A DNA stretch of 64,000 nucleotides, taken from the NCBI RefSeq assembly GCF_029958925.1, contig NZ_CP124616.1, positions 496,001-560,000 on the forward strand, read 5' to 3'. Each line of letters begins with the position of its first letter. The first letter of the stretch is position 1. Below are positions 1 through 8,711 of this stretch, in pieces. Source of the DNA: Tropicibacter oceani (GTDB lineage: Bacteria; Pseudomonadota; Alphaproteobacteria; Rhodobacterales; Rhodobacteraceae). Below the pieces are notes generated by a model. The model worked only from the letters and a program-made list of their open reading frames with translations. It was not told the origin of the DNA and ran no database searches. The position numbers and the translations under genes were made by a program.

Positions 1-1004
1 GCGGATTTGCGGCCCAGCCAGATGCGCGCGGCCTCGTCTGCGGTCTTGGCCTCGCGCAGTTCCACCGGGTTGTGGCGGTTGGCGATGTCCTTGATCTTGG
101 CCAGTTGTTCGTCGATCTCGGCGGGGCTGCCTTCGACCTCGACGATCAGCAGGGCCTCGCAATCGGGATAGCCGGCCTTGGCGAAATCCTCGGTGGCGCG
201 GATGCAGGGCGCGTCCATGAATTCGATCGCCACGGGCAGGACGCCCGCCTTGATGATGTCGGACACGCAGGCCCCGGCGACCTCGTTGCTGTCGTAACCG
301 ATCAGCACGGGCCGCGCGCCTTCGGGCTTGCGCAGGATGCGCAGGGTCGCCTCGGTCACCACGCCCAATTGCCCTTCCGAGCCGCAGATCACGCCCAGCA
401 GGTCAAGCCCGCCGGAATCCAGATGCGCGCCGCCGATTTCCACGACGGTGCCGTCCATCTGCACCATGGTCACGCCCAGCAGGTTGTTGGTGGTCACGCC
501 ATATTTCAGGCAATGCGCCCCGCCCGAATTCATCGCGATATTGCCCGCAATCGCGCAGGCCAACTGGCTGGAGGGGTCGGGCGCGTAGAAAAAGTCTTCC
601 TCCTCCACGGCGCCGGTCACCGACAGGTTGGTGCGCCCGGTCTGCACGCGGATAAAGCGGTTGTCGTAGTCGGTTTCCAGCACCTCGTTCATCCGGGCGA
701 CGCCCAAAATCACGCTGTCAGCGGTGGGCAGCGCGCCACCCGCCAGCGATGTCCCCGAGCCGCGCGGGACGACGGGAACGCCCTCTTCGTGGCAAATCCG
801 CAAGACATCGGAAACCTCTTTCGTCGAAGATGGCAGCACGGCGACCAGCGGCGGGCAGCGATAGGCGGTCAGCGCGTCACATTCGTAGGCGCGCGTCTCG
901 GCGATATCGTCGATCACCGCGTCGGCGGGCAAGACGCTGCGCAAACGGTCGACGATGCGCGCTTTGCGCGCCAGGATGCGGGCATCGGGTTCCGGCATTT
1001 GCAT
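1..1004 (-). CDS. glcD: FAD-linked oxidase, glycolate oxidase subunit GlcD-like (3' end cut off)
   Basis: Start ATG at 1004 on the minus strand, preceded by AAGGAGA; the frame runs off the left edge, so only about 334 N-terminal residues are visible. The product belongs to the FAD-binding PCMH/VAO family. VVPRGSGTSLAGGA (FAD-binding loop), NIAMNSGGAH and LGVICGSEGQLGVVTEATLRI are all characteristic of the GlcD / D-lactate dehydrogenase subfamily. The family oxidises 2-hydroxy acids such as glycolate or D-lactate; GlcD normally works with GlcE and GlcF, whose genes would follow beyond the window edge. The last visible residues (IWLGRKSA) match the conserved segment just before the substrate-side C-terminal domain. 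Substrate (glycolate versus D-lactate) cannot be decided here. Confidence 0.88.
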   Translation of the reverse strand, partial: MQMPEPDARILARKARIVDRLRSVLPADAVIDDIAETRAYECDALTAYRCPPLVAVLPSSTKEVSDVLRICHEEGVPVVPRGSGTSLAGGALPTADSVILGVARMNEVLETDYDNRFIRVQTGRTNLSVTGAVEEEDFFYAPDPSSQLACAIAGNIAMNSGGAHCLKYGVTTNNLLGVTMVQMDGTVVEIGGAHLDSGGLDLLGVICGSEGQLGVVTEATLRILRKPEGARPVLIGYDSNEVAGACVSDIIKAGVLPVAIEFMDAPCIRATEDFAKAGYPDCEALLIVEVEGSPAEIDEQLAKIKDIANRHNPVELREAKTADEAARIWLGRKS

Positions 1005-1043
1005 CGGTCGTCTCCTTGTGCAACCCACCACAAAAACGGGTAA

Positions 1044-1064
1044 TTGGTAAATTTATATAACCAA
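1044..1064. promoter_or_regulatory. candidate dyad operator between glcD and the CopD/HemJ-like gene
   Basis: TTGGT at 1044-1048 and ACCAA at 1060-1064 form an inverted repeat around an AT-rich core, in an otherwise GC-rich divergent gap. TTGGT/ACCAA half sites are typical of FCD-type GntR repressors (GlcC, LldR), which commonly control 2-hydroxy-acid oxidase genes. The arm spacing here (11 bases) is wider than in classical LldR sites, so the assignment is tentative. Confidence 0.35.
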
Positions 1065-1146
1065 AAGCGGCTTTTTGCGAGTCCCAAATCGCCGCATGGT
1101 TTCGCTGTCCCTTGCACTTTGCCTGCCTTCGGGGTCAGGTGCGAGC

Positions 1147-1557
1147 ATGTCATGGGTCAAGATCATACATATTCTTTGCGTGATGGGGTGGATGACCTCG
1201 ATTTTCGCGGTGCCGCGCGCCATCATCTATTGGAAGCGCGAGCATGAAAAGCTGGGCGAAAACGGGCCTTTGGGCGACCTGACCTATCGGTTGTACCGGT
1301 TTTCCTTTGGTCTGGGGATCATCGCGATCATCACCGGAACATGGTACGGGCTGTGGCTGGGATGGCCCACCTGGCTGCACCTCAAGGTGACGCTGGTGGT
1401 GCTTTTGGCCGCGCATTACCTGTGGACCGGGCGTCTGGTCAAACGCGCCCAGCGCGGGGTTTTCACCGAATCCGACATGTACCTGCGCATCTTCAACGAA
1501 GTCAGCGTGATTGGCACCATCGCGATCCTTTGGGTCGTCGTGGCGCAGCCGTTCTGA
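1147..1557 (+). CDS. CopD/HemJ-like integral membrane protein
   Basis: A protein of 136 residues from ATG 1147 (begins MSWVKIIHILCVMGWMTSIF). An upstream in-frame ATG at 1075 would add 24 residues with no similarity to the family start, so 1147 is preferred. About four transmembrane helices are visible. The opening 'KxxHIxxVMGWMTxIFAVPRAIIYW' pattern resembles HemJ (non-oxygen-dependent protoporphyrinogen IX oxidase) and CopD proteins, including the early His and the PR motif. HemJ carries out the penultimate haem step, but paralogues of unknown role are common in Rhodobacterales and this copy is not beside haem genes. It is followed three bases later by a DUF599 gene, so the two are probably cotranscribed. 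Confidence 0.6.
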   Translation: MSWVKIIHILCVMGWMTSIFAVPRAIIYWKREHEKLGENGPLGDLTYRLYRFSFGLGIIAIITGTWYGLWLGWPTWLHLKVTLVVLLAAHYLWTGRLVKRAQRGVFTESDMYLRIFNEVSVIGTIAILWVVVAQPF

Positions 1558-1560
1558 GCC

Positions 1561-2271
1561 ATGAACATCGCCGAACGCCTCGCCCTGTTTTCCATGCTCG
1601 ACTATGTCGCCGTGGGGCTTTTAGCCGTGCTTTGGCTGGGGTCGACGCATCTGATCGAACATTCGCCCAAGGTGCGGCCTTCGACCTCTAGCCTGATGGC
1701 GCAGTACCGGCGGGAATGGATGGTGCAGTTCGTGCACCGCGACCCACGGATATTTGACAGCCAGATCATCGCGCAGTTGCGGCAGGGCACGGCGTTTTTC
1801 GCATCGGGCAGCATGATCGCGATTGGCGGGGCGCTGGCGCTGCTGGGCAATGCCGAACGGCTGCGCGGCGTCGCCGAAGAGTTGACCCAGACCGATGCGC
1901 CGCTGATCGTCTGGGAAATCAAGCTGTTCCTGATGGTGCTTTTCGCCGCGAATGCGTTTTTGAAATTCGTCTGGTCGCATCGGCTGTTCGGCTATTGCAG
2001 CGTCCTGATGGCGGCGGTGCCGAATGATCCGGGCGACCCGGTGGCTCTGCCCCGCGCCACCAAGGCGGGCGAGATCAACATCATCGCGGCGCGCGCCTAT
2101 AATCGTGGGCTGCGGTCGGTCTATTTCGGGATCGCCTCGGTCGCATGGCTGGCCGGGGCCCCGGCGCTGATCTTGGCCGGGCTGTTCACCGCCGGGGTGA
2201 TCCTGAGGCGCGAATTCGCCTCGCAGTCGCGCGAAGTTTTGCTGGCAATGACGGACAGCACAAAGACGTGA
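1561..2271 (+). CDS. DUF599 family membrane protein
   Basis: 236 residues, starting three bases after the preceding stop. Hydrophobic segments lie near residues 13-30, 80-96, 120-140 and 190-215. The pattern YRREWMVQFVHRDPRIFDSQIIAQL followed by a 'GTAFFASGSMIAIGGALALLG' helix is typical of the DUF599 family, whose function is not established. The motif between helices 1 and 2 is rich in Arg and Asp and would face the cytoplasm or periplasm. No catalytic motif is recognised. Close coupling to the CopD/HemJ-like gene suggests a shared membrane role, but this is inference only. Confidence 0.75.
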   Translation: MNIAERLALFSMLDYVAVGLLAVLWLGSTHLIEHSPKVRPSTSSLMAQYRREWMVQFVHRDPRIFDSQIIAQLRQGTAFFASGSMIAIGGALALLGNAERLRGVAEELTQTDAPLIVWEIKLFLMVLFAANAFLKFVWSHRLFGYCSVLMAAVPNDPGDPVALPRATKAGEINIIAARAYNRGLRSVYFGIASVAWLAGAPALILAGLFTAGVILRREFASQSREVLLAMTDSTKT

Positions 2272-2306
2272 TTTTGCCTGCAGGCGCGGCCTGATAGGCT
2301 GCTCCC

Positions 2307-2654
2307 ATGAGATATGCCCTGATCCTCATCCTGTCGGCCAGCGTCGCCCGCGCCGACCCGCCCGAGGTTGTCGATGTGCAGGTCACCCTGCAAGGCGGTC
2401 AGGCCCGGCTGGCGGTAACGCTGCTGCATCCCGATACCGGCTGGGATCATTACGCCGATGGCTGGCGGGTCGAAACCGAGGATGGCGTGGTGCTGGGCAC
2501 CCGTGTTCTGGCGCATCCGCACGAGACCGAGCAGCCCTTTACCCGCGCGCTGGGCGGCGTGACGCTGCCCGAGGGCGTGACCACCGTCTATATCCGCGCC
2601 AAATGCCTGATCGACGGCTGGAGCGATGCGCGGACCCCGGTGCCGCTACCCTAG
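2307..2654 (+). CDS. small periplasmic protein of unknown function
   Basis: 115 residues with a short Sec signal peptide (MRYALILILSASVARA, cleavage after ARA). The mature part of about 100 residues is predicted beta-rich and carries the motif LLHPDTGWDHYADGWRV, seen in small conserved Rhodobacterales proteins of unknown role. One cysteine remains after cleavage. Its 3' end overlaps the convergent hydrolase gene by 9 bases. I do not recognise a function. Confidence 0.6.
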   Translation: MRYALILILSASVARADPPEVVDVQVTLQGGQARLAVTLLHPDTGWDHYADGWRVETEDGVVLGTRVLAHPHETEQPFTRALGGVTLPEGVTTVYIRAKCLIDGWSDARTPVPLP

Positions 2655-3434
2655 CAGTCGCGCGATCATCTCGCTGTCCGGATCGGCCAGCGCGTCGATC
2701 ACGTCGAAATGGTGTTTGCCCGGCTCGACCACGGTGGCGCAGGACCACGCCTGACCCAGACCCCGGGCCTGCTCGACAAAGGCAGGGCGTTCGTCGGCGC
2801 CGACCCAGACGGTAACAGGCACGTTTGGGGCGGGATGCAAGGCGGGGCTTTCGGCCTGCGCCTCGGCCATGTCGATTTTCAGATCCCGGTTCATCGAGGT
2901 TTGCATCAAGGGCCGCAGGTCCGCGACGGGCGAGATCGGCATGACATGCGCCAGACGGGCCTGCACATCGGCGGGCAGCACGGCGTCTTCGGCCATCCGC
3001 GCCACCAGATGCCCCCCGGCCGAATGCCCGACCAGCCGGATCGGCCCGGGCAGCTCGTGCGCGATGACGGAAATGGCCTGCGCCACCTGCCGGGTGATGT
3101 CGGAAACGCCCACGCGCGGGCACAGATCATAGGACGGCATGGCCACTGCCCAGCCATGCGCCAGCGCCCCTTCGGCCAGATGCGACCAGTACGAGCGGTC
3201 GAATTTCAACCAATAGCCGCCGTGCACAAAGACGACCAACCCCTTGGCCGCCCCGTCCGGCAGGAACAAATCCAGCGCCTGCCGGGTTCCGTGACCGTAC
3301 ATCAACCCCAGCCGGGTCTTACCCATGACCGCCAGTCGTTTGCGAAAGGCATCGGCCTTTGCCTCCCACCTTGGGGGGAAATTTTCGGCACCCTCGATAT
3401 GGGCACCATTGGCATAGGCGTCATCTAGTTCCAT
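2646..3434 (-). CDS. alpha/beta hydrolase, esterase / kynurenine-formamidase-like
   Basis: 262 residues from ATG 3434 (MELDDAYANGAH); an upstream ATG at 3461 would add nine basic residues and is less likely. The fold is alpha/beta hydrolase: VVFVHGGYW is the oxyanion-hole HGG(Y)W motif and VGHSAGGHL contains the nucleophile Ser. A late His in EPGKHHFDVID is the probable catalytic His. HGGYW plus GHSAGG is typical of bacterial carboxylesterases related to arylformamidase. Cytoplasmic, since no signal peptide is seen. It lies alone, head to head with gabD across an 85-base gap. Substrate is unknown; no tryptophan-degradation genes are nearby. Confidence 0.75.
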   Translation of the reverse strand: MELDDAYANGAHIEGAENFPPRWEAKADAFRKRLAVMGKTRLGLMYGHGTRQALDLFLPDGAAKGLVVFVHGGYWLKFDRSYWSHLAEGALAHGWAVAMPSYDLCPRVGVSDITRQVAQAISVIAHELPGPIRLVGHSAGGHLVARMAEDAVLPADVQARLAHVMPISPVADLRPLMQTSMNRDLKIDMAEAQAESPALHPAPNVPVTVWVGADERPAFVEQARGLGQAWSCATVVEPGKHHFDVIDALADPDSEMIARLLG

Positions 3435-3519
3435 GAAAAACCTGTGTCTGGGTCTATACAATCACTTCATCAAATGATCTGCCTCTTGCCAAGAGAACAA
3501 TCGCATCAAGGAGGATCAC

Positions 3520-4995
3520 ATGTCTGATCAGGCCACAAATCTCAAAAGCCTCTTGAAGGATCCCAGCCTTCTGGAAACCCGGTCGTATGTGAACGGCCAA
3601 TGGATCGACGGGGACGGCACCTTTGACGTGACCAACCCCGCGCGCGGCGATGTGATCGCGCAGGTCGCGAACCTGTCGCGCGCCGATGTGGCGGGGGCCA
3701 TCGACGCCGCCTATACCGCGCAAAAGGACTGGGCCAAGTGGACCGGCAAGGAACGCGCCGCCGTGATGCGCAAGTGGTTCGACCTGATGATGGCCAACCA
3801 GGACGATCTGGGCACCATCATGACCGCCGAACAGGGCAAGCCGCTGGCCGAGGCCAAGGGCGAGATCGCCTATGGCGCCGCCTTCGTGGAATTCTTTGGC
3901 GAAGAGGCCAAGCGGATTTACGGCGAAACCATCCCCGGCCATCAGCGCGACAAGCGGATCACGGTGCTGAAACAGCCTATCGGGGTTGCCGCGTCGATCA
4001 CGCCTTGGAACTTTCCCAACGCCATGATCACCCGCAAGGCCGCGCCGGCGCTGGCCGCTGGCTGCGCCTTTGTCGCCCGTCCCGCCGCGGAAACGCCGCT
4101 GTCGGCCATTGCGCTGGGTGTGCTGGCGGAACGTGCCGGTATCCCCGCTGGCGTGTTCAACGTGGTCACTTCGTCCCGGTCGTCCGACGTGGGCAAGGAG
4201 TTCTGCGAGAACCCCAAGGTGCGCAAGCTGACCTTTACGGGATCGACCGAAGTGGGCCGCATCCTGCTGAAACAGGCCGCCGATCAGGTGATGAAATGCA
4301 GCATGGAGCTGGGCGGCAATGCGCCGTTCATCGTGTTCGACGACGCCGATCTGGATGCCGCCGTCGAAGGCGCGATCCTGTGCAAGTTCCGCAACAACGG
4401 CCAGACCTGCGTCTGCGCCAACCGCATCTATGTGCAGGCCGGGGTCTATGACGCCTTTGCCGAAAAGCTGAAGGCGCGGGTCGAAAAGATGAAGGTGGGT
4501 GACGGGCTTGAGGCCGGAACCGACCTTGGCCCGCTGATCAATTCAGACGCCATCGTCAAGGTGCAGGAACATGTGGCCGACGCCACGTCCAAGGGTGCCA
4601 AGGTGATCCTGGGCGGCGGCGATCCGATCCAGGGGCCGGGCTATTTCCTGCCCCCGACCATCGTGACCGGCGCGACGCAGGACATGGCCTTTTCCAAGGA
4701 CGAAACATTCGGGCCGCTGGCCCCGCTGTTCAAGTTCAAGGACGAGGACGAGGTGATCGAGATGGCCAATGACACCATCTTTGGTCTGGCGTCGTATTTC
4801 TACGCCAAGGACCTGAGCCGCGTGTACAAGGTCGCCGAGGCGCTGGAATACGGCATCGTCGGCGTCAACACCGGCATCATTTCGACCGAGGTCGCGCCCT
4901 TTGGCGGGGTCAAGCAATCGGGTCTGGGCCGCGAAGGATCGCACCACGGCATCGAGGACTACCTCGAAATGAAATACGTCTGCATGAGTGTCTGA
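3520..4995 (+). CDS. gabD: NAD(P)-dependent succinate-semialdehyde dehydrogenase
   Basis: 491 residues, with a strong AAGGAG ribosome site seven bases before ATG 3520. This is an aldehyde dehydrogenase: TPWNFPNAM (cofactor-binding Asn region), TGSTEVGR, SMELGGNAPF with the general-base Glu, and NNGQTCVCANR with the nucleophile Cys. The NNGQTCVC context and the full length match the succinate/glutarate-semialdehyde dehydrogenase subfamily, which oxidises succinate semialdehyde to succinate in GABA degradation. A second Cys two residues after the nucleophile is typical of GabD. No GABA transaminase gene is adjacent. The two genes downstream follow with almost no gap and may be transcribed with it. 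Confidence 0.88.
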   Translation: MSDQATNLKSLLKDPSLLETRSYVNGQWIDGDGTFDVTNPARGDVIAQVANLSRADVAGAIDAAYTAQKDWAKWTGKERAAVMRKWFDLMMANQDDLGTIMTAEQGKPLAEAKGEIAYGAAFVEFFGEEAKRIYGETIPGHQRDKRITVLKQPIGVAASITPWNFPNAMITRKAAPALAAGCAFVARPAAETPLSAIALGVLAERAGIPAGVFNVVTSSRSSDVGKEFCENPKVRKLTFTGSTEVGRILLKQAADQVMKCSMELGGNAPFIVFDDADLDAAVEGAILCKFRNNGQTCVCANRIYVQAGVYDAFAEKLKARVEKMKVGDGLEAGTDLGPLINSDAIVKVQEHVADATSKGAKVILGGGDPIQGPGYFLPPTIVTGATQDMAFSKDETFGPLAPLFKFKDEDEVIEMANDTIFGLASYFYAKDLSRVYKVAEALEYGIVGVNTGIISTEVAPFGGVKQSGLGREGSHHGIEDYLEMKYVCMSV

Positions 4996-4997
4996 CC

Positions 4998-5366
4998 ATG
5001 GCCGCGGTGGACCTGCTGACCGAGGATGACCCGCCCACGCCCGCGCAGCTGTCTGCCTGGCGCGAGGCGGCGCATTCCGGCACGGGGACACCGTGGCTGC
5101 GGGCCGATCAGGCCGATGTTCTGGCGCGCTTTGCGCTGGGACTTGGCGAGGGCGTGTCGCTGATGGAGGCGGTCGCGCCCCGCTTTCGCGAACCTCCGCG
5201 CGATGTCGGCTGGGAAATCCTGGGTGATGATCCGGCGGGGGAAAACTGGGCCGATCATCGCGACCCGCAGCGCGCCTATGCCCTGCTGCTGCGCAAGCTG
5301 ACGCAGGCCCAAGCCGACGGCGCGCGGCTGCATTACAAGATCTGGCTGAGACGGGCCGGTGGCTGA
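4998..5366 (+). CDS. hypothetical acidic protein
   Basis: 122 residues, starting two bases after the gabD stop and overlapping the next gene by eight bases, so the three are probably one transcript. It has no signal peptide or membrane segment. The middle includes WEILGDDPAGENWADHRDPQRAY, an acidic Trp-containing stretch that I cannot assign to a family. The tail is basic (KIWLRRAGG). The close spacing argues that it is real, despite no recognised motif. Confidence 0.5.
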   Translation: MAAVDLLTEDDPPTPAQLSAWREAAHSGTGTPWLRADQADVLARFALGLGEGVSLMEAVAPRFREPPRDVGWEILGDDPAGENWADHRDPQRAYALLLRKLTQAQADGARLHYKIWLRRAGG

Positions 5367-6273
5367 GCCACGGATCGCCCGGCTGTACCTTTACCCCGAC
5401 CTGCGCCGCAGGGTGCAGGCCGGAAAACCCGGCTTTGTCACCACGCTGTGCGCGGTGCTGCGGGCGCAGGGTTTCGAGGTCTGCCTGAACGGCGATACCC
5501 CCGAGGATCTGCGCGCCGCCAAAGGCCACCCCGGCTATGCCATCGTGCGGATGACCGACCCGCCGACGGAGCGCGGGGTGACGTTTCGCCGGACTTATTT
5601 CGCCCCCTTTTGGCATATCGAGCGCAGCGCCGCGCGCTGGGACTGGCCCGTCGCGCAGGCGCGGTTCGATCCCCGGGGCGTCAAGCCACACAAGGCCGCG
5701 CGGCTGCTGGCCAACCTGCGCGCCCGGCATTTTCCGGGGGTGACGCCCGGCAGGGACGGGCATGTGCTGATCGCCTTGCAGGGGCGGCTGCTGGAAAGGC
5801 GCGGCTTTCAATCCTGCACGCCGTTGCAGATGATCGAAGCGGTGCTGGAGCACGACCAGACCCGGCACATCCACGCCACGCTGCACCCGCGCGAAACCTA
5901 CACCGCGCACGAGATGCAGGCGCTTGAGGCGCTGACCCGCCGCTTTGCCCGCCTGACCGTCGGAATGGGGGGATCAGACCGGGTTTTGCCGGGGTGCGAT
6001 TACGTGGTGACGCAGAATTCGGCGGTCGCCTTTGCGGGCTATCTGCTTGAAAAACCGGCGGCTTTGTTCGGGCAGATCGACTTTCACCACATCGCGGCCA
6101 ATGTTCACACCCTTGGCGCGGAACAGGCGCTGCACAGCGTCCCGGACATGCGGCCGGACTTTGCCGCCTACCTATGGTGGTTCCTGCGCGATCACGCCAT
6201 CGACGACAGCCGCCCCGACGCGCAGGCCCGCATCACGCAGGCCCTGATCCGCGCCGGGTGGCCGCTGGATTGA
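5359..6273 (+). CDS. hypothetical protein, distantly capsule-transferase (KpsC/LpsZ)-like
   Basis: 304 residues from a GTG start (GTGGCTGAG) that overlaps the preceding stop by eight bases. No signal peptide is seen. The C-terminal half has the order HATLHPRETY, then VTQNSAVAFAGYLLEKPAALFG, then DFHHIA. A 'TxNSxVxxxxxLxxKPxxxFG' block is typical of the GT-B-like capsule-synthesis proteins KpsC/LpsZ and relatives, where it lies in the nucleotide-sugar site. I therefore suggest a GT-B-like fold, but similarity is weak and the position beside gabD gives no help. It could equally be a family of unknown function. Confidence 0.45.
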   Translation: MAEPRIARLYLYPDLRRRVQAGKPGFVTTLCAVLRAQGFEVCLNGDTPEDLRAAKGHPGYAIVRMTDPPTERGVTFRRTYFAPFWHIERSAARWDWPVAQARFDPRGVKPHKAARLLANLRARHFPGVTPGRDGHVLIALQGRLLERRGFQSCTPLQMIEAVLEHDQTRHIHATLHPRETYTAHEMQALEALTRRFARLTVGMGGSDRVLPGCDYVVTQNSAVAFAGYLLEKPAALFGQIDFHHIAANVHTLGAEQALHSVPDMRPDFAAYLWWFLRDHAIDDSRPDAQARITQALIRAGWPLD

Positions 6274-6429
6274 CCCTATTGCCAAACCCCGATCAAAGGC
6301 GCATCGTGCCGCCGGGCTGGCGATGGCGTCGCCACTAAACAAGCCCCTGATCCGTCCTGAACGCCGGGACCTTGCTTTGCCGTCGCGGTAGGGGAAGGGT
6401 CCCCTGCCCGCGCTTCTCAGGAGGGTTTC

Positions 6430-7632
6430 ATGGAACGTCCCCAGCAGTACCGTTTTCACCAGGGCGACAAGGTTTTGCCCTTTGCCGCCGACGAATATGA
6501 CGCGCGCCTTGCTGGCCTGCGTGAACGCATGGAGGCGGCAGGCGTACAGGCCTGCGTGCTGACCTCGATGCACAACATCGCCTATTACTCGGGCTTTCTG
6601 TATTGTTCGTTCGGGCGGCCCTATGGCCTTGTTGTCACGGACAAGGAAAGTGTCACGATCAGCGCGGGTATCGATGCGGCGCAGCCGTGGCGGCGCTGTC
6701 ATGGCGACAACATCACCTATACGGATTGGCAGCGGAACAACTATTGGCGCGCCATTGAATCGGTGATCGGCAAGGGCAAGGTCATCGGCTATGAGGGCGA
6801 TCACCTGACGCTGGTGCAGCGCGATCTGCTGGAGGATTTCCTGCACCCCGCCGCGACGCTGGACATTGCCCCGGCCACCATGCTGCAGCGGATGCACAAA
6901 TCACCGGCCGAAATTGCCCTGATCCGGCAAGGGGCGCAGGTCGCGGACGTCGGCGGTTACGCGATAAAAGACGCCATCAAACAAGGCGCCCGAGAGATCG
7001 ACGTCGCCATGGCGGGACGCGATGCGATGGAGCTGGAGATCGCCAAACGGTTCCCCGATGCCGAGTACCGCGACACCTGGGTCTGGTTCCAGTCGGGCAT
7101 CAACACCGATGGCGCGCACAACCCCGTCACCGCGCGGCAGTTGCAGCGCGGCGATATCCTGTCGCTGAACACCTTTCCGATGATCTCGGGCTACTACACC
7201 GCGCTCGAACGCACGCTGTTCGTGGGCGAGGTCGACCCGGCATCGCTGAAGATCTGGGAGGCAAACGTGGCCGCCCATGAATACGGGATGAGCCTGCTGA
7301 AACCCGGGACGTCCTGCGCGCAAGTCACGGAAAAGATAAACGAATTCTTTGCCGAGCGGGACCTGCTGAAATATCGCACCTTTGGCTATGGCCATTCCTT
7401 CGGGGTGCTGTCGCACTACTATGGCCGCGAGGCGGGGCTGGAACTGCGCGAGGATATCGACACGGTTCTGGAACCCGGAATGGTGATCAGCATGGAGCCG
7501 ATGCTGACCCTCCCCGAGGGTACCCCAGGCGCCGGTGGATACCGCGAGCACGACATTCTGGTGATCACCGAGGACGGCAACGAAAACATCACCGGCTATC
7601 CCTATGGGCCGGGCTTCAACGTGGTCGGTTAA
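6430..7632 (+). CDS. creatinase (creatine amidinohydrolase), M24 family
   Basis: 400 residues, with GGAGG upstream of ATG 6430. The protein follows the creatinase pattern along its whole length: NIAYYSGFLYCSFGRPYGLV, AGIDAAQPWRRCHGDNITYTDWQ, TWVWFQSGINTDGAHNPVT, FPMISGYYTALERTLF, and FGYGHSFGVLSHYYGREAGLELR, with the GHSFG His matching the catalytic His of Pseudomonas creatinase. Creatinases hydrolyse creatine to sarcosine and urea using the metal-free pita-bread fold. Conventional M24 metal ligands are replaced, as expected for creatinase. No sarcosine oxidase or creatininase gene is adjacent. A rho-independent terminator follows directly. Confidence 0.88.
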   Translation: MERPQQYRFHQGDKVLPFAADEYDARLAGLRERMEAAGVQACVLTSMHNIAYYSGFLYCSFGRPYGLVVTDKESVTISAGIDAAQPWRRCHGDNITYTDWQRNNYWRAIESVIGKGKVIGYEGDHLTLVQRDLLEDFLHPAATLDIAPATMLQRMHKSPAEIALIRQGAQVADVGGYAIKDAIKQGAREIDVAMAGRDAMELEIAKRFPDAEYRDTWVWFQSGINTDGAHNPVTARQLQRGDILSLNTFPMISGYYTALERTLFVGEVDPASLKIWEANVAAHEYGMSLLKPGTSCAQVTEKINEFFAERDLLKYRTFGYGHSFGVLSHYYGREAGLELREDIDTVLEPGMVISMEPMLTLPEGTPGAGGYREHDILVITEDGNENITGYPYGPGFNVVG

Positions 7633-7640
7633 GGCACAGG

Positions 7641-7672
7641 GCGCCCCGGGTCACATCGGGGCGCAACTTTTT
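7641..7672 (+). terminator. rho-independent terminator of the creatinase gene
   Basis: GCGCCCCG (7641-7648) pairs perfectly with CGGGGCGC (7657-7664) over an eight-base loop and is followed by AACTTTTT. It starts nine bases after the creatinase stop. Confidence 0.85.
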
Positions 7673-7747
7673 CGTTGGAACGCTGTGAACCCGGATGTCT
7701 GCTGAGCGGACAAACCGCCAATTCGCTGCGTTTGCACCAAAGTCTGC

Positions 7748-8173
7748 TTAGGCCTTAGGCAATTCGTAGATTCCACCACCAACAGCCATCTGTGGGTCTT
7801 CCTTGAGCTCGTCCAAAAAGAAGTGGTGCTCTTTCAACATACCAAGAAGCATTTCGTCGCGTTCAGCGACTTCCGCCTCGGTCGCAACCGATGAAACCGA
7901 TAAGTGCCGTACATGTGTGCTGACAGGCTCCCATTCAAATTCATCCTCGATTTTGCCTGCGCGAATAGCGGCATTCATGAGCGTCTCGTCCAATTTCTCG
8001 TAAGAAATTCGTAAGTGCTCAATTGCCGCCTCTTCGCTCTGTGCGACCACTGCTTCAAAGACTCTGAATGAAACCTTCGACTCCAGATTGAACCGCTCGC
8101 TTTCGATGACCCACCATTTCAAGTTTCTATCGAGTGAGGGCATAGGCTTTGATCGTCGGCCAAACCCCAACAT
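7748..8173 (-). CDS. orphan hypothetical protein with low GC
   Basis: 141 residues from ATG 8173 (MLGFGRRSK), preceded by GGGAGA; upstream ATGs in the same frame (8236, 8218) lack a comparable site. The protein is acidic, soluble and mainly helical, with KWWVIESERFNLESKVSFRVF near the N-terminus and a probable helical hairpin after it. I do not recognise a family. Three hand-counted 60-base stretches (7801-7860 and 7921-8040) give about 48% G+C, against 58-65% in comparable stretches of the neighbours. Together with its lone minus-strand position, this suggests recent acquisition. The reading frame is intact. Confidence 0.6.
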   Translation of the reverse strand: MLGFGRRSKPMPSLDRNLKWWVIESERFNLESKVSFRVFEAVVAQSEEAAIEHLRISYEKLDETLMNAAIRAGKIEDEFEWEPVSTHVRHLSVSSVATEAEVAERDEMLLGMLKEHHFFLDELKEDPQMAVGGGIYELPKA

Positions 8174-8323
8174 GCAGCAATCTCCCAATTTGCGTTGCTC
8201 TCGCCTGATAACAGACATTCGTCTGTTGTGAAGCATCGGTCAACTTGGGCTCAAACCCGCCTTTCTGATTATTCACCGCGTCAAAGCGTTGACCCTCGTC
8301 GGGCCAACGCACAACTATACCTG

Positions 8324-8650
8324 ATGCTGCTTGGTCTTGCCCTTCCTGTCGTGATCCTGCTGATCCTGTCCGTCCTTGTGACACGCGGGGTCGAGGCGCT
8401 GATGCCCGAAAGCATGGCCGGGATCGTGGCGACGCTGATCGTGTCGGCGCTGTTGATGTGGGGGATCGCCGCGGGTCTGTTCGCGGGGCTGTACCTGTGG
8501 CGGGGCGTGACGGTCGCGGCGGTGTTCGGCGCGCCCGAGGGCTGGCGGCATTTCCTTTGGCTGGGGGGCCGGGCGGCGCTGATCTGGGCACCACTGGTGC
8601 TGTTGGTCGTGGTCACGGCGCCGCGCCGCTGGAAAGAGACGGTCTGGTAA
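8324..8650 (+). CDS. small integral membrane protein
   Basis: 108 residues from ATG 8324 (MLLGLALPVVILLILSVLV). An open frame extends back to 8195, but the extra 43 residues are of mixed character and lie in the AT-richer segment near the orphan gene, so the internal start is preferred. Three hydrophobic helices are seen (about residues 3-20, 30-55 and 78-95), with a PEGWRHFLWLGGR loop and a basic C-terminus. No family is recognised. It heads a run of same-strand membrane genes. Confidence 0.55.
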   Translation: MLLGLALPVVILLILSVLVTRGVEALMPESMAGIVATLIVSALLMWGIAAGLFAGLYLWRGVTVAAVFGAPEGWRHFLWLGGRAALIWAPLVLLVVVTAPRRWKETVW

Positions 8651-8711
8651 TCCCGCCTGCCTCTTGATTTTCCCGCCCCATGCGGTCAGGTGAAGGGCGA
8701 AAGGTAGGCTC

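Noticed and set aside
40-1043. Plus-strand open frame opposite the GlcD-like gene
   Set aside because: Antisense to a clear FAD oxidase; no family pattern.
6430-7632. DMSP lyase DddP or Xaa-Pro peptidase as an alternative for the M24-fold protein
   Set aside because: The segments NIAYYSGFLYCSFGRPYG and SFGVLSHYYGREAGLELR follow creatinase along the full length, which DddP and prolidases do not.
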